Below are positions 36,918 through 47,099 of a DNA stretch of 60,127 bases, in pieces; position 1 is the first letter of the stretch, and every line of letters starts with the position of its first letter. Location of the stretch: positions 1 to 60,127 of IMG/VR virus record IMGVR_UViG_3300027589_000004. The stretch is one strand, 5' to 3'. This DNA is from a virus. The notes below the pieces were generated by a model. It had not been told where the DNA came from. It did not search any database and saw only the letters and a program-made list of their open reading frames with translations. The position numbers were made by a program, and so were the translations under genes.

Positions 36918-37342
36918 TAGATGCTCCTCAATGCAACACGGTTTTCTCTTGCATCGTAAGTGAAAGCGATCTGCATTCTACTGCTTAGGCGTTTGCTATT
37001 GATATCCAAAGTAACTGACATGATCCTCTTGTTGTCATTAGAGATCGTAATAGTAAACTCTCCAAGTCCAAGAAACCTGTCTTGAGTCAAGGACGCAATC
37101 AGAACTTGTCTAAGCTCGTCTTCCGTTCTTCCGTCTACGGGCTTTCCTAGCAAAGATTGAAACCTTGTCCCTTTGTTGGGGAAGTACTTCCAGTCACCAA
37201 CAGAGCTTGTGATTCTTTCTCGAACACTTTGGTACAAATGCATAGCTGCTTGATTCTTTGTGTCTAACATGACGCCATCATTAATCATGATGTCACCTTC
37301 TGTGGTCCACACTAAGTCGGCTTGTTTAGGATCTACTTTCAT
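36917..37342 (-). CDS. Baseplate wedge protein gp25-like
   Basis: 141 aa from ATG 37342 (SD GGAGGTG). The order is family-typical: an early GDIMINDG strand, a QSVRERI helix, GDWKYFPNKGTRF, then TEDELRQVLIASLTQDRFL and a final beta hairpin. gp25 (P2 W) links wedge and sheath and starts sheath assembly. Neighbour of the J-like protein. Confidence 0.88.
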   Translation of the reverse strand: MKVDPKQADLVWTTEGDIMINDGVMLDTKNQAAMHLYQSVRERITSSVGDWKYFPNKGTRFQSLLGKPVDGRTEDELRQVLIASLTQDRFLGLGEFTITISNDNKRIMSVTLDINSKRLSSRMQIAFTYDARENRVALRSI

Positions 37343-37707
37343 CACCCACCTCCAAGACTACGCGCGATATTAGCAAATCGCCCGAGCACCTTTACAAGGC
37401 CCTTAAAAGGAGGAACAATAATATGCTGTGGAATAGGAGTTACTACTGTTGATGGGATTAGCGACAAAGGGAAAGGAACGCTCTGAATCATACCAGCATA
37501 CTTCATAACAGCAGGCATTCCCTGTACGTTGATTCTTCCTCCGTTACCCGGGGAAATAGTCATCGCCCCATTCTTCATAGAGATGAACGACATGGGCGTT
37601 GCTTGAATTCGGATCTCCCCTGGTTCTCCTAACAACACAATTGAAGCAGCAAGCTGAGGATCATTGTTCCAGTAGTTCAAACGAAAGATCTTAGATGGCC
37701 TATTCAT
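37342..37707 (-). CDS. Small hub/spike-associated protein
   Basis: 121 aa, ATGA overlap with the previous gene. The first half is beta-strand-rich (GEIRIQATPMSFISM, GGRINVQG), the second half proline-rich and hydrophobic. It lies between the hub proteins and gp25, so a central-spike or hub accessory is likely. Family not recognised. Confidence 0.55.
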   Translation of the reverse strand: MNRPSKIFRLNYWNNDPQLAASIVLLGEPGEIRIQATPMSFISMKNGAMTISPGNGGRINVQGMPAVMKYAGMIQSVPFPLSLIPSTVVTPIPQHIIVPPFKGLVKVLGRFANIARSLGGG

Positions 37708-38123
37708 GACATAGCTCCAAAGACGTCAAGGGTTCGAGGCATCTCATTCTCTGAGATACTCACCGTTAGAGGATCTGATTTGAAATACACCTTCCCATTA
37801 GAGATGTCACTACCCAAGTATCTTACTTCTACCGGCCTATGCTTCATGTTAGCATTATTCCCATAGAGCATCTCTTTCTCATCAGGAGAACAATCTAGAG
37901 GAAGAATTATTCTTTTGCCATTAAGCAAATAGACTTCAACTGCACAGATACCTGGGTTTGTTTCCAAGATACTCTGGGCCGCTGGAGAAAGATCAAGATC
38001 CGTAATTGAATATACTCCGATTACGATTCCCCTGATCTTAGACTCCGAGGTCAATGATTCTTTGTTGGCTTCTGCAGTCGCAGCGTGTAGCCTTCTCTGC
38101 AAAGCGCCTACTGGAATTGGCAT
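37704..38123 (-). CDS. Probable baseplate hub/spike protein
   Basis: 139 aa, SD AGAGGT. A helical N-terminus is followed by an OB-fold-like series of strands (GIVIGVYSI, CAVEVYLLNGKRIILPLD, PVEVRYLGSD). This is the layout of small hub proteins placed beside gp27/gpD-like hubs. Assigned by position and strand pattern only. Confidence 0.55.
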   Translation of the reverse strand: MPIPVGALQRRLHAATAEANKESLTSESKIRGIVIGVYSITDLDLSPAAQSILETNPGICAVEVYLLNGKRIILPLDCSPDEKEMLYGNNANMKHRPVEVRYLGSDISNGKVYFKSDPLTVSISENEMPRTLDVFGAMS

Positions 38124-38132
38124 GTTTACCTC

Positions 38133-41100
38133 TTATCGTTGGATTCGGCTTGGGTTACTTGCAATCTCTGCCGCTTGGTTGATCTTTTCCCAAGCGCCTG
38201 TAGAGTACTGATCGAAGAGATTCGTCAGATCTTGCGCTCCCTCAAAGGTATCATTGATTTCTCTGACTAGCTGCCCCTTGAAATGCTTCCACACTAGAGT
38301 GGGGTCTTTCAGGGACAAACCAGAAACAATAGGCCTTCCAGACTTAACAAGAGGCACAAGCATAATAGACTGCTCTCGCATGCATTGCATCAAGAGCACC
38401 GAACCACCAAGCAGGGTACGCATCGAGGGCGCCTTCATTGTGGCAACTTCATACATACCTGCACCAGTGGCAACGGCCCCTGTCATGCCGCTTGCAAATC
38501 CAAGTAGGCTCAGCACCTTGCTGTGCTTCCATAGCAATCCTCCACCAAGCGTTCCAGCGAAGAGAGTCCCTGCTGTTAACAAAGTCCCACCAACTAAGAA
38601 AGCCGGCCTGAGGTTATCTAGTGTTGCTGAGATCTCAGCGTCTGCTTGAGTTAGCTCGCTAATCAGCTCATCATCATTGCCGATAATGTCAGAAAGGGTC
38701 TTGTTGTTTTTATCAAGAGACATCAGCCTCTCTTTGATGATGTCAGTGTCTCTGGCTGAGATATTGAGGTGTCCCAAGATATCGTTAAGAGTCTTCTTGT
38801 CTTCAGTAGAGATGGACGGGAAGGTCTCATAGGACTCATTGCACGTAGCGTACACATCTTCCATAGCAAGAGAGGCCAGCTTAGCAGCTTCAATGATGGG
38901 CCAAGAGGAAATCTCATTAGCAATAGTGATAGCCGCAGGCTTGATCTCTGTAATGAACCCAGTCTCGAATGAGAAGGTATGAACTACTTGTTCGATCTCA
39001 ATAGGGCCAAACATGTCGTTGTACGAGTCAGCGAGGATGCCAACATCCCAAGGACGAATTCTCGGAGAGCCCATAAGAAGGATCTCGCCGCGGTACATCT
39101 TCTTCATCTCTTGTAGCAACGAACCCATTGCATACCTACGGGCAACTGTTTCTTGGCGACAGTTCCTATATTTCGGTAGCTCATGCATACGAACCATATG
39201 CTCAGGAAGGAAGCTGTGAGCCTTTACCTGCTGGTTACCAATAGCTTCTGGAACAGCTACATCAGTATCGTAATAGAAGACGTTTACTGCATTGGCGCAA
39301 GCATTCTCTGACGACATCAAACCATTCCAAATGATATCTGTCCAAGAAGAGAAGTGGTGGTGCTTTCTGAATGGCTCGAATCGCACTTCCATGCCACGCA
39401 GATACTCTTTCATAGCCATGCCGCGGTATTCATTTTGTAGCAATACTTCGGGGTCCTTACCATTGCTGTTGATAGCCAGCCACTCATCTACAGAGTAGTT
39501 GTGGATTCTGTCTCCGTAGAGTTCTTTGGCTTCTACCATGGAAACATAGTTGTCTCTCAAAACATTGTCCAAGAGATTCATTCTCTTAATGAATCTATCC
39601 GAAGCTGGCTTACTCCAGTATCTCTGGGTTGGTACTCCAAAGAACATTGTGTACCTGAAGGCTTGCCCGTAGGGACGAGCAGCATAGACCCAGCCTGGAT
39701 GCCTCAGGGACATCTCTTGGAAGACTTCCCAGATTGTTGCGTTGTCGATTACGTACTGGTAAGCGCGAGGGTCGGCTCTCTTATCAAACAAGCTTTTGCC
39801 AGCAACGTAAGAAGCCGCAGTCATACCCCAACTGTCATCAATCATTCCTACCGCAGCTCTTGTAACGCTAGCGGCCAATCCTCTGAAGAATGAAGTCCTT
39901 TCCAGTTTCATATAGTCTTTTGGATGGGGGCAATATAGGTTGTCGTCTTGGGGAGACACAAAGAAGCTTACTTTAGTTGCCTCAAAAAACCGGCCAAGAT
40001 ACCTAAGATACCGCTCGTTGAAATCTCTAACTACTTGAGTGTTAGCGATGGCATCAAGACCGAGCGCAGTAGCATAGCCTCCTACTAGAAGACTGCTTTG
40101 AACAGTCAATAGTTTCAGGCCACCAGTAATTCCTCTTCCTAAGAAACCAAGCTTATTCCCCCAAACAGCTTTTGCTACTTCGGTTACGCTAATTCCTGGA
40201 GCGTTTAGCACTTTCAAAGAAGCGTAGATCGTCTGCAGGCTACCCCTGGCAGACTCGGCGAGGTCGGTTAGTTCGTCTACATTCTTAGCAGAAGAAGCAC
40301 CTTGGCGCCAATTTGCTAGTACTTTTGCAGCCATTCTTTGAGCTTCTGGAGATCCAGTCTCTCTAATAAGTCTAATCATTGGAACAAGTAGGTCTCTTGT
40401 GATACCTCCTTTTGCAGCAAGTCTCTGCGCATCATCTGCGAAGTCTACGATTTCTTTGCTTCCGACTCCCGCTTTTCTAAAGTGATCATCAAGAGCTCTT
40501 TTGGCTGCCTGTTCGGCTCTGTGCTTCTTGGACGTAGAAGTGAACAGGCGAGTAAATCTCCCTGTCTTAGAAGCTCCAGTTTCGATTGCAGAACCAATTC
40601 CTCTTGCGACTTTGCTAGCTCCAACCATATCATCGATTTTAGTTAGGCCCTTAACGAGCATAGTAGCAAAGGGTCCCCTTGCAGCATTCGCTCCACCAAC
40701 CACAGCAGCGCCTTTTGTTAGTGCTCTACCAGCAGGCATTAACTGAATTGCCATCAATGTGGCTGACAAGAACAACATGATTCCTGTGTTGTTTGCCATA
40801 AAGGAACCAACTCGGTTTGTGAATTTGAACTTACCAGAGAGTCCTTCTCGCGAGTAGTTTGTAAAGTCGAGCCGCGCATCCTTTTGTTCGTTGTTCTGGA
40901 AAAGCTGCCCTACTTCCCAACGGCCAAAGTGTACTAGTTCAGGAGACAGCATCAAGTGACCAAGCAAGTGATGCGTAGTGTGATGAACGTCTTTGTTTTC
41001 TGCAGAGGGATCCATTCCCTTTCGTTCTTGGATTAACTCTGTACCAAAAGACTGAACTACGATTTCAGCAAGGTCATTGTTCTTGTTCCAAGACAAGTCG

Positions 41101-44100
41101 ATGATTCTTCCAGATAGAAGCACTTCCAAGTTCCTTGGATCATTTGAATACCCGGCCCTTAGCTGTACGTTCAGGCCTGGACGCAACACCACAGACCCGA
41201 AGGGCTGTTCGTAATTTGTGCCCTCAGTTAGTGCATCCGTAGCAAGAGAAGAGCGGTCCTTGCCCAAGTTCTTTTCGATTCTTTTATCGAAGTAATCCAA
41301 GTCAGCGATAGCGCCACGCTTGCTGCCATCAAGAATGCCAGACACGTTTTGTAGTGTGATTACCGCCATATCTGCTGGCGACTCTTTAGTGGTTACGAAC
41401 GTGAATTCTTTGACACCGCCGTATGAATAGAAGTCATCCAAGCTCAAGAGTCCATTCTCTGTCTCATCCTCTTCTACGAAGAACAGCTTGAATGTGGGGA
41501 ATGCTCTAGCCATTGTGAGCTTTCTGGAGAAGATATCCTTGGTGGAATCTCTGGAGAGCGAGATCAAAGATTCCTTGCTCCAGCTATGTCCAACAGTTTC
41601 CAAGCCAGCCGTTGTCGTTTCGATTACAGGCTTACCATCTGGGCCCTTAGGAGCAAGCGAGTCTAAATATCCTTGCCGCGAACCAAACAGCTTATCGACT
41701 GCTTTAGTCTTTTCCTCTAGCTTCTCGATGTCTTCTTCTGTGATGGGGCTCGGGTTATCTGTAAAGCTTTCACCCGCGCTAGAGAACACATTCGTCCTAA
41801 TCAACTGGGGCAAGGTGATTTTTGCGTTAAATAGCTCAGGATCACTTGATTCAATCTGTTCTTGGAATACTTTAGTTTCTGGAGTCATTTCGTTGTAGAA
41901 AGGGATTGCCGTCGCCCCCTTGTTCTTATCCGAATTGAACTTACCGTCAGTTCCTTCAGCACTAAAGTATACGGTGCGCTCTACTTCAGCCATAGCTGCA
42001 CTGTTGTACTTGATGTACGGGTGATCCATTTTTAGGTTTTCACCCTCTTGCAGCTTACGCATTGACTCGTAAGCTTCGCTTACTTCAAAAGCCATCGCAT
42101 CTGCGATCCTTTCGTAATGCTCTTTAGCAAGAGCGTCTCCATCGTCATAAACGTTCCAGTAGTAGAAGTCTGGAGCGGTATCCTTGCTGTCCCCATAGAA
42201 GGGGTGCGCAGGCAAAAGCATGTCCGGATAAGCTTCTGTTCCTTGCAAGCTTTGGTTGTTAGCAAGAATCCCCGAATAGTTCTCTAGGCCGATAAGCTTA
42301 AGGACTTCGTAGTCGTTAATGATCACATCAGCAAGGGACGCATATTCTCTTCTAAGGGCCTCAATCTTCTCTTCTTCTGCAGTCCGAGTAATATCGAACT
42401 CCATAGAAGAACCCCACCTAGAGATACCTTTTACATTTGGGAACAAGTCATCCATGGCGTCCTTGAGAGACTTGCCTGAAAGAAGACCAAAGACGTTCAG
42501 TGCCAAATCTACACTTGAGAGATTCAAACCGCTTTTAGCGTTCCTGTCGTTAAGGATCTGCTCGATTTCATCAGTAGATTCATTCAGCTTGTAGTCTTCC
42601 GGCTGAGCTGGATAGAAGTTCAAGCTTGGAACCATCTTCAGAATAGCAGGAACTCCTAACAACTCGAGGTCAGAAGCTTGGAAAGGTGCGAAGGGAGACC
42701 AGTACCCAGTTGACGACATCACCTTTTGGAAGCTTTCCATGTTCGAGTCAATCGGAGAGTAACCTGTCTTCTTATCTGCCAAGAGAGCGTCGACAACTCC
42801 AATGTTCATATCTGCAACATAGGATTTGCCTAAGTCAATCAAGCCAGTGCTACTCCAAAGCATCTTCCGGAAATACAAAGATGTGACTGCGTGGTACATC
42901 TCTTCATGGGCCGTTAGGTAGAAATCATCCAGAAGAACCGTACCATTAAGTCCCTGCTGAGGAACAAGTTCTTTGTTATCAATACTGTCAGATACAGATC
43001 GATAACTGGCCCCCAGCAAAGTTCCTAACAGAAGGTCTGCCATTCCTTCAAAAGGTACAGTGGTGATGGCTCCCACGCGGTCCCAGGCACGCTCCATGTC
43101 GTAACTCATGTCTGTTACGATGCCAGCTGCATCTCTTGTTAGCTCGTCCACGACTTCTTGATCCCTTTCTGGCAAGGGCAAAAAGCTTGGCCAATTCTTG
43201 TTTGTGGTAAGCGTCTCAATGGCATCTCCTCTTAGAAGAGGATTCTTAGCAAGATAAGGGACATGCTCCATGCTCATCGAAGCTCCTACTACTCTAGCGG
43301 CCAAAGAAGTTTGGAAGCTAAGGAATGCATTCCACATCGAAGGAACAACTGGCTGACGATAAAGCTTCTCTCTAGCTTCGCTAATAGTCAAACCGCCATC
43401 TTTAAAGTTTCCATCTACACGAGAAGGATCTTCAGATAAGGTAAGAGAAGCTTTTCTGTTCAACTCGTTCAACAGGGCGTAGTAGTCAAAAGCCCTCTTA
43501 TAGCCTTCTGCCAATCCCGCAGTCCCGTAGGTATCGATAATTCTTTGAATACCAAACTTAGCAGGTGAAACATTTGGCCTTTGACCAGTAGAATAGTCTG
43601 AGGTCCAGTCCTCATACGGATCAGGCGCAGCTTCTTTAAGAACTTCAATACCTAGCTGTTCTGCGTTTACAAAGTAATACACATTCCCATCAGGGTCTGC
43701 AGTAGCCGAGAAGAGACGGTTCTCTGGTTCATTGGCTACGATCCAAGCGATGGCGGCGGCTAGCTTACTATCCTCAGTATTTACCGGCAACTTAAGAGAA
43801 AGCGCGTCTCCGCCAGCAAGAGCAGGTGGCAAAGGCACAGCTTCGAACGTACCGTAATCTGGAGAGGTAACATCAAATACGCTAGCATTGGCTGCTTGGG
43901 CTAAAGCCAAAGCCAACACATCCTTCTGTGCAAAAGTGGTATCAATGATTCTCTTAAGGACTTGCTCTCTGGCAGTCTGCACATCTTCGAATTGAGAAGA
44001 CATATTTGTTAGCTTTTCAGCATCAAAGTCACTTGTCTCTGTCAGCTCTAGGGACATATACGAAAGCCCGGGGTTGCCTTCTACGTTAGCAATCTCTGTT

Positions 44101-47099
44101 CTATCGATCACAGTCCTTTTCTTGATCTCAAGGAACTCTGGAGCGTCTTGCTCTGTGTCTGTATCAACGGCGTCATCAGAGGTTCTATAAGTGCCCATAA
44201 AGCGAGTAAGGAAGGTGTCACAAAGACTTGCCCAGCTGTTCGGGACTTCTCTAAACACGCGAGCGTTCCTCTGCAAGCGAGCCCTCATACCTTCAAGGGC
44301 CACTCCTCCTGAAGACAAACCATCCATAGTAGATTCTTTGTCGATCATAGCAAACTCAAAAGAGTAACTAGGTTCGTTGCTACCAAGGAACTGCAGAGTC
44401 GGAAACTCATGCCCTAGCAAAGGAATCTGTGAGATGACGGCGTTGTATGAAGCCGAGGCGCCAGTGAAGATCGTGTCCATAAAAGAGAAAGACTCAGCAG
44501 AACCTTCCTCCGGCACAGTAGGAGCATGCGAACGCAACGAGATGATCACCGTTTTGTAGTACAAGTTCATCGTGGCATCAGAACCACCGTAAGCGTACCA
44601 GCCGTCGTTGATTAGAGAAGCCAATTCATCAGAAAGACCTTCAAGTCTTTCTGCATCAAGCTTCTGGGCGTTCACGTCTTGCTGAACGGTATTGTTGATC
44701 GCTTGAGTGAGATCCTCTTTGAGGTAGTTCCCTTGATAGTCGGCTGGGAACTCGGTCCAAGATTTGTTCTTTGCATTTGCATATACTGTCTTTAAGTCTA
44801 CAAGAACATACGATGGCGTTCCTTGATCCTTAGGAACACAGAGATTGCCGTTAGAAGTAAACGGGGTTGGCGGCGCAAGTGATGTTACCTTAAATGGTTC
44901 CCTGTACTCGATATGCAGATGCACTGGGAAGCTTTCAAAACTCCAAGGCTCCAGTCTATCGGTTTCGGGGTTTACGCTCTTTGCGCTTGTTAGCTTCTTC
45001 CTTTCCACTTCAAGAGAACCGCTTGTAATCTGGGTCTCTTTGGTGAGGTATTTAACGAATGTCCCGATCTCTCCGTTTTGTCCTGTGGCGTAAGTGCCTG
45101 TAGAGCCCATAATAGCGAACGGAGTAGATGGGTCGGCGCGACCATTCTCTACTGCAGGATCCAAGAATGAATCCAAATGCATGTAGACACTTTTGGAACC
45201 ATCATCGTGAGTGATGCTTACTGTGTTGCCTTGTGAGGCGCCATTGCACCAAAACATACCGACTGCATTAGTGCCCGCTCTAACGACTAAGAAGTCGCCA
45301 ACTCGCATACATCCAGTCAAGAAACTGTTAAGGGTGCCTACATCGGTAGCGTTCTTAACAGTATCAAGCGCAGAGCCATACTTACTGAACCTGGCAGCGT
45401 GGCTAGGGTCCTGCATCAACAAAACTAACATGTTCCTATGGGCAGTAGAAAGCTTAGCTGTGTTTCCATCAACGCCAGTGAAGTAGATAGTCTTCTTGCT
45501 CGAAAGATCCACAAAGCGAGTGACGTTTGAGAATACCCCTGGTTTAATCGGATAAACATAAGTAGGCTCAGTGCCCCTAATAGGGGAAACGTCCCAGCCT
45601 TCATGTAACCGAGTATCTCCTTTCTTTAGACCCGAGGAACCCGCTACAGCAAAGTTTCTCTCTGCAATCCCCTGTCCGCTACGAGCGTCTAGTTCTGCGA
45701 ATGTCAGTCGCTTGGTTGCCGTACCAATAGGAGACCCAAGCCCTGCAGGTAGAGCAGGAGCCAAGCTGACTAGATGAGCTACAGACCCACCACTGCTCTT
45801 AGTTAGCATATAGGTGTTTTGGGTATTCGGATCTTGTACGAATCCTTTACCCAGCTTAGCGCTTTCTTGATATGCAACCGTATTGGCTTGATTGTACGCC
45901 GCCGCGGTTCTAATACGCGCCATATCCGATACAGCTTTGCCCCACTCAGGAGGCATCATGATTTCTTTGTAGATGTTGTATGCAAAGTGAATCCGGCCGT
46001 TCCTCTCGAGCATGCGTTCGCGTACGCTAGCCATTACACCACGCCATCTAGCTTGGGCTGTCCTTCTCTCTTCTTCGGAAGCTACAGCCATGACTGGGCC
46101 CGTATGAAGCGCCCAGGTCTCTTTCTTGTTCTCTTCACTCGGATCCCAAACCCCAAAGAATCCTTCTACTGGTACACCTGCAGACTTAAACTCTTGCTCA
46201 AGATCAATGCCAAAGTTTAACCACAGAGAATCTCTCTGGAGGTAGTTATAGAAACGAGTATAGATCTTAGAGTTGTATGGAAGAACGATAGGATCCGCTT
46301 TCTTCATCATAGAGACCTTAGGCAGCAGGTCCCATTCAAACCCTTCGTGGAGGCGCTCCATCTCTAAGATGGACATTGGGGTTGGCGCTGGGCTTACGTC
46401 GTCTCCAGTCAAGGAGAACGAGGCAGAAGCCCTGTTGTTTGCGCGATGAGTAATAGAAGGACGCGGCACCCTTTTCCCGTCTTCTAGGGGCAAGGACCAA
46501 CCAATAGATTTCCTAATGATTTCACTTTGCTTGCTGTGACCATACTCCGGCTCATCACTATCTACTTCGTATTCAGTTAGATCGTTAGTCTCCCACTCGC
46601 TTCTAAACAGGAAGTTGGGCCCATAAGGTGCATAGTTAAACCAGCTCATACCAAGTTGGACAATCCAAGCATCGGTAGTCCCGCTCATAGTGGAGATATT
46701 GAAAGAGTCTACGGCAAACGCCATGCTCTTAACTCCGGGCTCTTCAGGGATGATAGATTCCCTCAAGAAACGGTTCTCTACAAACACAAAAGGGTTGTGC
46801 CTAATCTGTACTCTTAAGCGATGAAAGTCAATCAAGCTGTTGTTCAGGAATGGGATGACTACCGCTACACGAATTGCTCCATGTCCAGTTGGAACTTTAG
46901 TAGTAGCTGGAGACCTAATAGTCTTCCAGCTATAGCTCAAGTCTTCTTTCTGAACAGAGATAGACGTTGGAGGAATAACGAATGCGATGTCGTTAAGCAC
47001 AAATACGTCTTTACGCTTGTGCAGCTCTTGCTCACTAACAGGGTTGATAACTTCTGCTACGTGACGGCTCAGATCGTCTTCTGGACGAGTGCGGTTCAT
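38133..47099 (-). CDS. Giant baseplate hub protein with M23 peptidase domain
   Basis: 2988 aa. Residues ~490-735 hold an M23 metallopeptidase: HEGWD (His ~499, Asp ~503), a Gly-rich core with MGSTGTY, and the HxH motif VHLHIEYRE near 725. It should cut peptidoglycan cross-links during DNA entry. A hub fold (gp27/gpD-like) begins near 1870 (TFKLFFVEED... RPGLNVQLRAGY... SGRIIDLSW). Its apparent second part is near 2635-2725 (MGSPRIRPWDVGI, VVHTFSFETGFITEI). Between them lie ~600 residues with membrane-like segments near 2100-2125 and 2328-2350. Two more lie near 2830-2883. The ATG follows the previous gene's stop directly. Confidence 0.85.
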   Translation of the reverse strand: MNRTRPEDDLSRHVAEVINPVSEQELHKRKDVFVLNDIAFVIPPTSISVQKEDLSYSWKTIRSPATTKVPTGHGAIRVAVVIPFLNNSLIDFHRLRVQIRHNPFVFVENRFLRESIIPEEPGVKSMAFAVDSFNISTMSGTTDAWIVQLGMSWFNYAPYGPNFLFRSEWETNDLTEYEVDSDEPEYGHSKQSEIIRKSIGWSLPLEDGKRVPRPSITHRANNRASASFSLTGDDVSPAPTPMSILEMERLHEGFEWDLLPKVSMMKKADPIVLPYNSKIYTRFYNYLQRDSLWLNFGIDLEQEFKSAGVPVEGFFGVWDPSEENKKETWALHTGPVMAVASEEERRTAQARWRGVMASVRERMLERNGRIHFAYNIYKEIMMPPEWGKAVSDMARIRTAAAYNQANTVAYQESAKLGKGFVQDPNTQNTYMLTKSSGGSVAHLVSLAPALPAGLGSPIGTATKRLTFAELDARSGQGIAERNFAVAGSSGLKKGDTRLHEGWDVSPIRGTEPTYVYPIKPGVFSNVTRFVDLSSKKTIYFTGVDGNTAKLSTAHRNMLVLLMQDPSHAARFSKYGSALDTVKNATDVGTLNSFLTGCMRVGDFLVVRAGTNAVGMFWCNGASQGNTVSITHDDGSKSVYMHLDSFLDPAVENGRADPSTPFAIMGSTGTYATGQNGEIGTFVKYLTKETQITSGSLEVERKKLTSAKSVNPETDRLEPWSFESFPVHLHIEYREPFKVTSLAPPTPFTSNGNLCVPKDQGTPSYVLVDLKTVYANAKNKSWTEFPADYQGNYLKEDLTQAINNTVQQDVNAQKLDAERLEGLSDELASLINDGWYAYGGSDATMNLYYKTVIISLRSHAPTVPEEGSAESFSFMDTIFTGASASYNAVISQIPLLGHEFPTLQFLGSNEPSYSFEFAMIDKESTMDGLSSGGVALEGMRARLQRNARVFREVPNSWASLCDTFLTRFMGTYRTSDDAVDTDTEQDAPEFLEIKKRTVIDRTEIANVEGNPGLSYMSLELTETSDFDAEKLTNMSSQFEDVQTAREQVLKRIIDTTFAQKDVLALALAQAANASVFDVTSPDYGTFEAVPLPPALAGGDALSLKLPVNTEDSKLAAAIAWIVANEPENRLFSATADPDGNVYYFVNAEQLGIEVLKEAAPDPYEDWTSDYSTGQRPNVSPAKFGIQRIIDTYGTAGLAEGYKRAFDYYALLNELNRKASLTLSEDPSRVDGNFKDGGLTISEAREKLYRQPVVPSMWNAFLSFQTSLAARVVGASMSMEHVPYLAKNPLLRGDAIETLTTNKNWPSFLPLPERDQEVVDELTRDAAGIVTDMSYDMERAWDRVGAITTVPFEGMADLLLGTLLGASYRSVSDSIDNKELVPQQGLNGTVLLDDFYLTAHEEMYHAVTSLYFRKMLWSSTGLIDLGKSYVADMNIGVVDALLADKKTGYSPIDSNMESFQKVMSSTGYWSPFAPFQASDLELLGVPAILKMVPSLNFYPAQPEDYKLNESTDEIEQILNDRNAKSGLNLSSVDLALNVFGLLSGKSLKDAMDDLFPNVKGISRWGSSMEFDITRTAEEEKIEALRREYASLADVIINDYEVLKLIGLENYSGILANNQSLQGTEAYPDMLLPAHPFYGDSKDTAPDFYYWNVYDDGDALAKEHYERIADAMAFEVSEAYESMRKLQEGENLKMDHPYIKYNSAAMAEVERTVYFSAEGTDGKFNSDKNKGATAIPFYNEMTPETKVFQEQIESSDPELFNAKITLPQLIRTNVFSSAGESFTDNPSPITEEDIEKLEEKTKAVDKLFGSRQGYLDSLAPKGPDGKPVIETTTAGLETVGHSWSKESLISLSRDSTKDIFSRKLTMARAFPTFKLFFVEEDETENGLLSLDDFYSYGGVKEFTFVTTKESPADMAVITLQNVSGILDGSKRGAIADLDYFDKRIEKNLGKDRSSLATDALTEGTNYEQPFGSVVLRPGLNVQLRAGYSNDPRNLEVLLSGRIIDLSWNKNNDLAEIVVQSFGTELIQERKGMDPSAENKDVHHTTHHLLGHLMLSPELVHFGRWEVGQLFQNNEQKDARLDFTNYSREGLSGKFKFTNRVGSFMANNTGIMLFLSATLMAIQLMPAGRALTKGAAVVGGANAARGPFATMLVKGLTKIDDMVGASKVARGIGSAIETGASKTGRFTRLFTSTSKKHRAEQAAKRALDDHFRKAGVGSKEIVDFADDAQRLAAKGGITRDLLVPMIRLIRETGSPEAQRMAAKVLANWRQGASSAKNVDELTDLAESARGSLQTIYASLKVLNAPGISVTEVAKAVWGNKLGFLGRGITGGLKLLTVQSSLLVGGYATALGLDAIANTQVVRDFNERYLRYLGRFFEATKVSFFVSPQDDNLYCPHPKDYMKLERTSFFRGLAASVTRAAVGMIDDSWGMTAASYVAGKSLFDKRADPRAYQYVIDNATIWEVFQEMSLRHPGWVYAARPYGQAFRYTMFFGVPTQRYWSKPASDRFIKRMNLLDNVLRDNYVSMVEAKELYGDRIHNYSVDEWLAINSNGKDPEVLLQNEYRGMAMKEYLRGMEVRFEPFRKHHHFSSWTDIIWNGLMSSENACANAVNVFYYDTDVAVPEAIGNQQVKAHSFLPEHMVRMHELPKYRNCRQETVARRYAMGSLLQEMKKMYRGEILLMGSPRIRPWDVGILADSYNDMFGPIEIEQVVHTFSFETGFITEIKPAAITIANEISSWPIIEAAKLASLAMEDVYATCNESYETFPSISTEDKKTLNDILGHLNISARDTDIIKERLMSLDKNNKTLSDIIGNDDELISELTQADAEISATLDNLRPAFLVGGTLLTAGTLFAGTLGGGLLWKHSKVLSLLGFASGMTGAVATGAGMYEVATMKAPSMRTLLGGSVLLMQCMREQSIMLVPLVKSGRPIVSGLSLKDPTLVWKHFKGQLVREINDTFEGAQDLTNLFDQYSTGAWEKINQAAEIASNPSRIQR

